DNA of 64,000 nucleotides from Parvibaculum sp. (GTDB lineage: Bacteria; Pseudomonadota; Alphaproteobacteria; Parvibaculales; Parvibaculaceae): contig NZNS01000008.1 in NCBI GenBank assembly GCA_002694985.1, positions 16,226 through 80,225 on the forward strand, read 5' to 3'. Under the pieces are notes generated by a model. It was given only the letters and a program-made list of their open reading frames with translations, searched no databases and was not told where the DNA came from. Shown here piece after piece: positions 63,874-64,000 of the stretch (positions are counted from its first letter, which is position 1; each line of letters opens with the position of its first letter). The position numbers were made by a program, and so were the translations under genes.

Positions 63874-64000
63874 ATGAAGGCCAGCGAATATTTCTCGGAT
63901 AGCTATGTGGCGGCGCGGCGGCGCTTCCTCCATGCGGCGCAAGCGACAGGCGCGCGGCTTGCCACATACGAGAACCCGCATGCGCAGGGACCGGGAAAGA
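63874..64000 (+). CDS. N-terminal start of a DUF2817-like protein, cut by the window edge
   Basis: The frame from ATG 63874 gives KASEYFSDSYVAARRRFLHAAQ and continues past the end of the window. The opening resembles DUF2817 proteins, which have a carboxypeptidase-like (M14) fold. Only 42 codons are visible, so the call rests on the first segment. It is divergent from gabD. Confidence 0.6.
   Translation, partial: MKASEYFSDSYVAARRRFLHAAQATGARLATYENPHAQGPGK

Overview
The window looks like chromosomal DNA of a high-GC alphaproteobacterium. It has about 60% GC over most of its length, GTG starts behind strong Shine-Dalgarno sites, an Atm1-type exporter, a phosphatidylserine synthase/decarboxylase pair, a class II DAHP synthase and a short-type GltX. 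Gene content and style suggest Hyphomicrobiales or Parvibaculum-like bacteria, but this placement is an inference and no 16S gene is present.

Layout. 1-3940 is an accessory stretch with AT-rich edges. It holds an open-ended unknown CDS, a very unusual glycosyltransferase-ABC exporter fusion, a frameshifted methyltransferase remnant and an ArdC-type antirestriction remnant. It ends at the 3' end of a tRNA-Gln(CUG) gene (3948-4021), a typical integration site. 4327-9742 carries a small lipoprotein, a TRAP transporter operon, a membrane protein and a secreted sugar-dehydrogenase-like protein. 9876-16493 holds a TonB-like protein and a complete agmatine deiminase operon in the order putrescine carbamoyltransferase, permease, agmatine deiminase, carbamate kinase. 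A divergent N-carbamoylputrescine amidase gives a second route to putrescine. 16490-20410 encodes an EEP phosphatase/nuclease coupled to a phospholipase D-VTT fusion, then a formylglycine-generating enzyme. 20411-20950 is decayed DNA (a short ORF and a glutathione transferase remnant).

20965-31010 contains a TetR regulator and a tight three-gene operon: AMP/thymidine phosphorylase-like, PRPP synthetase-like and beta-CASP RNase-like. After these come an amidohydrolase remnant, an enoyl-CoA hydratase, a Gln/Arg/His-rich glycine-zipper protein, glutamate dehydrogenase and UppP. 31167-38720 has a membrane histidine kinase convergent with a PilZ-methyltransferase resembling the PhcB quorum-signal synthase, an orphan RND exporter and a second methyltransferase-like protein. 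38724-45141 is envelope housekeeping: PssA, Psd, Atm1, a LysM protein, a LOG-family enzyme and RarD. 45371-50432 is central metabolism: CimA with a 12-bp repeat at its 5' end, GltX and NadE. 50644-58571 is a MacA-MacB-NodT efflux operon set among three paralogous zinc-free NADP-dependent reductases. 58624-63726 has class II DAHP synthase and a gabD-rpiA-gor operon. A DUF2817-like gene runs off the right end.

How genes work together. Agmatine can be imported, deiminated and converted to putrescine either with ATP gain (carbamoyltransferase plus carbamate kinase) or by hydrolysis. GdhA, GabD and NadE/GltX touch nitrogen and glutamate flow. PssA plus Psd make phosphatidylethanolamine, and the PLD-VTT/EEP pair may act on membrane lipids. 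The least explained units are the glycosyltransferase-exporter fusion, the phosphorylase/PRPP/beta-CASP operon and the PhcB-like enzyme beside a sensor kinase.
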